From Candidatus Saccharibacteria bacterium UBA1949 (lineage in GTDB: Bacteria; Patescibacteriota; Saccharimonadia; Saccharimonadales; Saccharimonadaceae): a stretch of 8,010 nucleotides of DNA. The position numbers and the translations under genes are program-made. Shown here one piece after another: positions 6,487-8,010 of the stretch; position 1 is the stretch's first letter, and each line of letters opens with the position of its first letter. The notes beneath the pieces were generated by a model. It did no database searches, was not told the DNA's origin, and saw only the letters and a list, made by a program, of their open reading frames with translations. The DNA is taken from positions 10,471-18,480 of the forward strand of contig DDER01000003.1 of NCBI GenBank assembly GCA_002336735.1. The letters run 5' to 3'.

Positions 6487-7712
6487 AATATTGCCCCTGG
6501 CTTGAGTCGCTGATAGATGGCGATGCATTTTTGGGCGACATCAGACCACTGGAGTCGTGCGTATTCGTTCTTAATATTAGCCTTGAGCGTCGCTGCAAGT
6601 GCAGGCGAGGTCGCAATGGCTACGAGCTGATCCGCCAACCGATCAGTATCCCAAAAATCATATCGTAGTATATGACTGAGCACTTCACCAACCCCAGATT
6701 GCCGGCTAATGATCAGCGCTGAATCATGATGTGCCGCCTCAAGCGCCGTCAGCCCAAACGGCTCAGATACCGAGCTCATCACAAAAACATCCGCTACATT
6801 GTAGGCATCACGCCACTGCTTGCCGCGCACAAACCCAGTGAAGAACACTTTGTCCGATATGCCAAGCTCAGCCGCCAGCGCCACCAGTTCATCGCGCTGC
6901 TCGCCATCTCCGGCAAAAAGAAAAAATAGTCGATCGTATTTTTCGCACGCTCTTGCAGCGCCTCTCATAAGATGAGTCAGTCCCTTTTGGACCGTAAACC
7001 GTGTTACGGTCGAAACAACCATATATCCCTCGCGTTTCATTGCTTCGAGATACCGATACGTACGCATGTCATATTCGTAATTACCAAGGTCATTGATGTC
7101 AATTGCGTTGTGTACTACTTCAATTTTATCGGCAGGAATCCCATACTTGTAGATGATGATGTTCTTGGTGATTGCACTAACAGCAAGGATACGATCTGCC
7201 ATCATCAGTCCTTGGTATTCGATCTCATGCACAATAGGATTGCCAGCCTTGTCGCCACTGCGATCAAACTCTGTGGCGTGCACATGCACAATCAAGGGCG
7301 CGCCTGTCAGCTCCTTGGCCTTCATGCCAGCCTCCATCGTCAACCAATCATGAGCATGAATCGCATCGGGCCGCACTGTCGCTTTTTTTACCATACGCTC
7401 AACGTATTTAACATACCGTTTCTGCACACCACGCATATCGTGCAGCGCCTCTGCATCGGCCTTCTCTAATTCATGTTCAGTCAGATACTGACTATCGTAG
7501 GCGCCCATGAGGCCATAGCGGTGCAGGGGGTCCAGCTGGGTGGCGGCGTGAATCTTCATATACTCTGTACCAGGGTGCTCGGCATCATACGGCAGCACAA
7601 AATCAATTGTTGCTCCAGCATACGCCAGCGCTTTGGACATATGATAACAAGCGACACCAAGTCCACCGCTATTGTGCGGAGGTAATTCCCACCCTAGCAT
7701 CAGTATGTTCAT
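6483..7712 (-). CDS. GT4/GT5-like glycosyltransferase, probable glycogen-synthase-type enzyme
   Basis: This 409-residue GT-B-fold glycosyltransferase has an N-terminal domain opening with MNILMLGWELPP and the glycine-rich SGGLGV (15-20), as in glycogen/starch synthases. HAHDW (119-123) and VHVHATEFD (142-150) follow. The C-terminal domain carries VTRFTVQKG (236-244; Arg238 and Lys243 fit the diphosphate-binding pair), FAGDGEQRDEL (266-276) and the EX7E signature Glu317/Glu325 in SEPFGLTALEAA. The family moves glucose from ADP- or UDP-glucose to an acceptor with retained configuration. Placement before GH57 and GH15 genes argues for alpha-glucan synthesis; a maltose-1-phosphate-forming or lipid/cell-wall glycosyltransferase is the main alternative. 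No signal peptide or membrane helix. The ATG at 7712 opens right at the first beta strand but has no SD; a 9-codon upstream frame overlaps it. First gene of a four-gene operon. Confidence 0.88.
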   Translation of the reverse strand: MNILMLGWELPPHNSGGLGVACYHMSKALAYAGATIDFVLPYDAEHPGTEYMKIHAATQLDPLHRYGLMGAYDSQYLTEHELEKADAEALHDMRGVQKRYVKYVERMVKKATVRPDAIHAHDWLTMEAGMKAKELTGAPLIVHVHATEFDRSGDKAGNPIVHEIEYQGLMMADRILAVSAITKNIIIYKYGIPADKIEVVHNAIDINDLGNYEYDMRTYRYLEAMKREGYMVVSTVTRFTVQKGLTHLMRGAARACEKYDRLFFLFAGDGEQRDELVALAAELGISDKVFFTGFVRGKQWRDAYNVADVFVMSSVSEPFGLTALEAAHHDSALIISRQSGVGEVLSHILRYDFWDTDRLADQLVAIATSPALAATLKANIKNEYARLQWSDVAQKCIAIYQRLKPGAIL

Positions 7713-7738
7713 GGTGTATTGTGAACATCAGTTATCAT
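7709..7738 (-). CDS. Possible 9-residue leader ORF overlapping the glycosyltransferase start
   Basis: On the minus strand ATG (7736-7738) opens a frame of nine codons (MITDVHNTP) ending in TGA, which overlaps the glycosyltransferase ATG as ATGA. The operon's other junctions use the same kind of overlap. GGAG lies 12 bases upstream, a longer spacing than usual. The main gene lacks its own SD, so translation could reach it through this frame. With so few codons it may equally be chance. Confidence 0.3.
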   Translation of the reverse strand: MITDVHNTP

Positions 7739-7743
7739 GATGT
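7725..7743 (-). promoter_or_regulatory. Hairpin in the leader of the glucan operon
   Basis: ACATCA (7725-7730) and TGATGT (7738-7743) form a perfect 6-bp inverted repeat with a 7-base loop, 12 bases upstream of the glycosyltransferase ATG. It covers the ATG of the possible leader ORF, so folding could affect translation; as DNA it could be an operator. The stem is A/T rich and weak. Confidence 0.3.
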
Positions 7744-7812
7744 CCGCACGCTCCTTGTCCGTGAATTACAATGATTTCCTACGTAGTTTTTTGGTTACGC
7801 TTTCGTTTACTC

Positions 7813-7842
7813 ATTATACGCCTATGCTTATATCTTTTGCAA
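7813..7842 (-). promoter_or_regulatory. Promoter of the glucan operon
   Basis: On the minus strand TTGCAA (7837-7842) and a perfect TATAAT (7813-7818) are 18 bases apart. Transcription should start near 7806, giving a leader of about 95 bases that contains GGAG, the possible leader ORF and the hairpin. The distal stretch 7843-8010 contains no gene that I can support. Confidence 0.7.
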
Positions 7843-8010
7843 CGGTGAAACGTGTAAAAAATATTACATAATTGACGCCGTCCTGGATGGGCAAACAAAT
7901 ATCGTCTCATCCATTCGTGATATTTCACAAAAATGCATCAAATAATTGATGTCAGGGATAGCTCTTTGGATTGGTTTATCATAAGTTATCGGAGATGAAG
8001 CCGGTCGCAT

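Noticed and set aside
6972..7469. 165-codon open frame on the plus strand
   Set aside because: It is antisense to the conserved core of the glycosyltransferase, shows no family motif, and has no credible ribosome binding site.
7864..8010. Open minus-strand frame of 48 codons running to the window edge, which could be the 3' end of an upstream gene
   Set aside because: The translation has no recognisable features, other frames here stop early, and no terminator follows it. Sequence beyond the window would settle it.
7995..8010. Possible plus-strand start (ATGAAGCCGGTCGC) at the right edge
   Set aside because: GGAG touches the ATG with no spacer, so it is not a working SD, and only five codons are visible.
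1..8010. CRISPR arrays, insertion sequences, integrases or toxin-antitoxin pairs
   Set aside because: I looked for repeated spacers, transposase or integrase motifs and paired small ORFs and found none; the tRNA end is not followed by an integrase gene in this window.

Overview
The window is bacterial chromosome: compact genes, 4-nt and 1-nt stop/start overlaps, Shine-Dalgarno (SD) sites, -35/-10 promoters, a tRNA with an encoded CCA end and a bacterial bL33 gene. TGA ends at least four genes, so the code is standard with respect to TGA, which argues against the recoded Gracilibacteria/SR1 lineages. The mix (cysteine-free bL33, YajQ, a YunG-like protein, a small ICMT-type methyltransferase, and a compact glycosyltransferase-GH57-GH15 alpha-glucan cassette) would fit a Candidate Phyla Radiation bacterium, perhaps a Saccharibacterium. 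That placement is inference from remembered gene content, not from a tree.

Layout. 1-75 (+): 3' end of a tRNA and its intrinsic terminator. 76-234: no gene, but inverted repeats, one of them a possible terminator for the next genes. 235-1072 (-): two-gene membrane operon, an ICMT-type methyltransferase followed by a small multi-pass membrane protein. 1073-1311: divergent promoter region. 1312-2197 (+): a YunG-like protein on a probably leaderless transcript, overlapping yajQ by 14 bases. 2198-2344: spacer with the rpmG promoter. 2345-2554 (+): rpmG (bL33). 2555-2624: convergent spacer with an A/T hairpin. 2625-7712 (-): four-gene operon, transcribed from right to left: GT4/GT5-like glycosyltransferase, GH57 alpha-amylase-like enzyme, GH15 glucoamylase-like enzyme and an unrecognised 228-residue protein. 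7713-8010: 5' leader and promoter of that operon, with a hairpin and a possible 9-codon leader ORF whose stop overlaps the first gene's start.

The glucan operon is the main functional unit. The glycosyltransferase looks like a glycogen-synthase-type enzyme (synthesis), GH57 would cut internal alpha-1,4 bonds and GH15 would release glucose from chain ends. None has a visible signal peptide, so the pathway is probably cytoplasmic storage-glucan turnover. The fourth gene starts 5 nt after the GH15 stop and is tied to the set only by position. Most of the window reads as ordinary genome. The points worth a second look are the unknown fourth gene, the operon leader, the leaderless YunG-yajQ transcript and the Cys-His-Asp pattern in the YunG-like protein.
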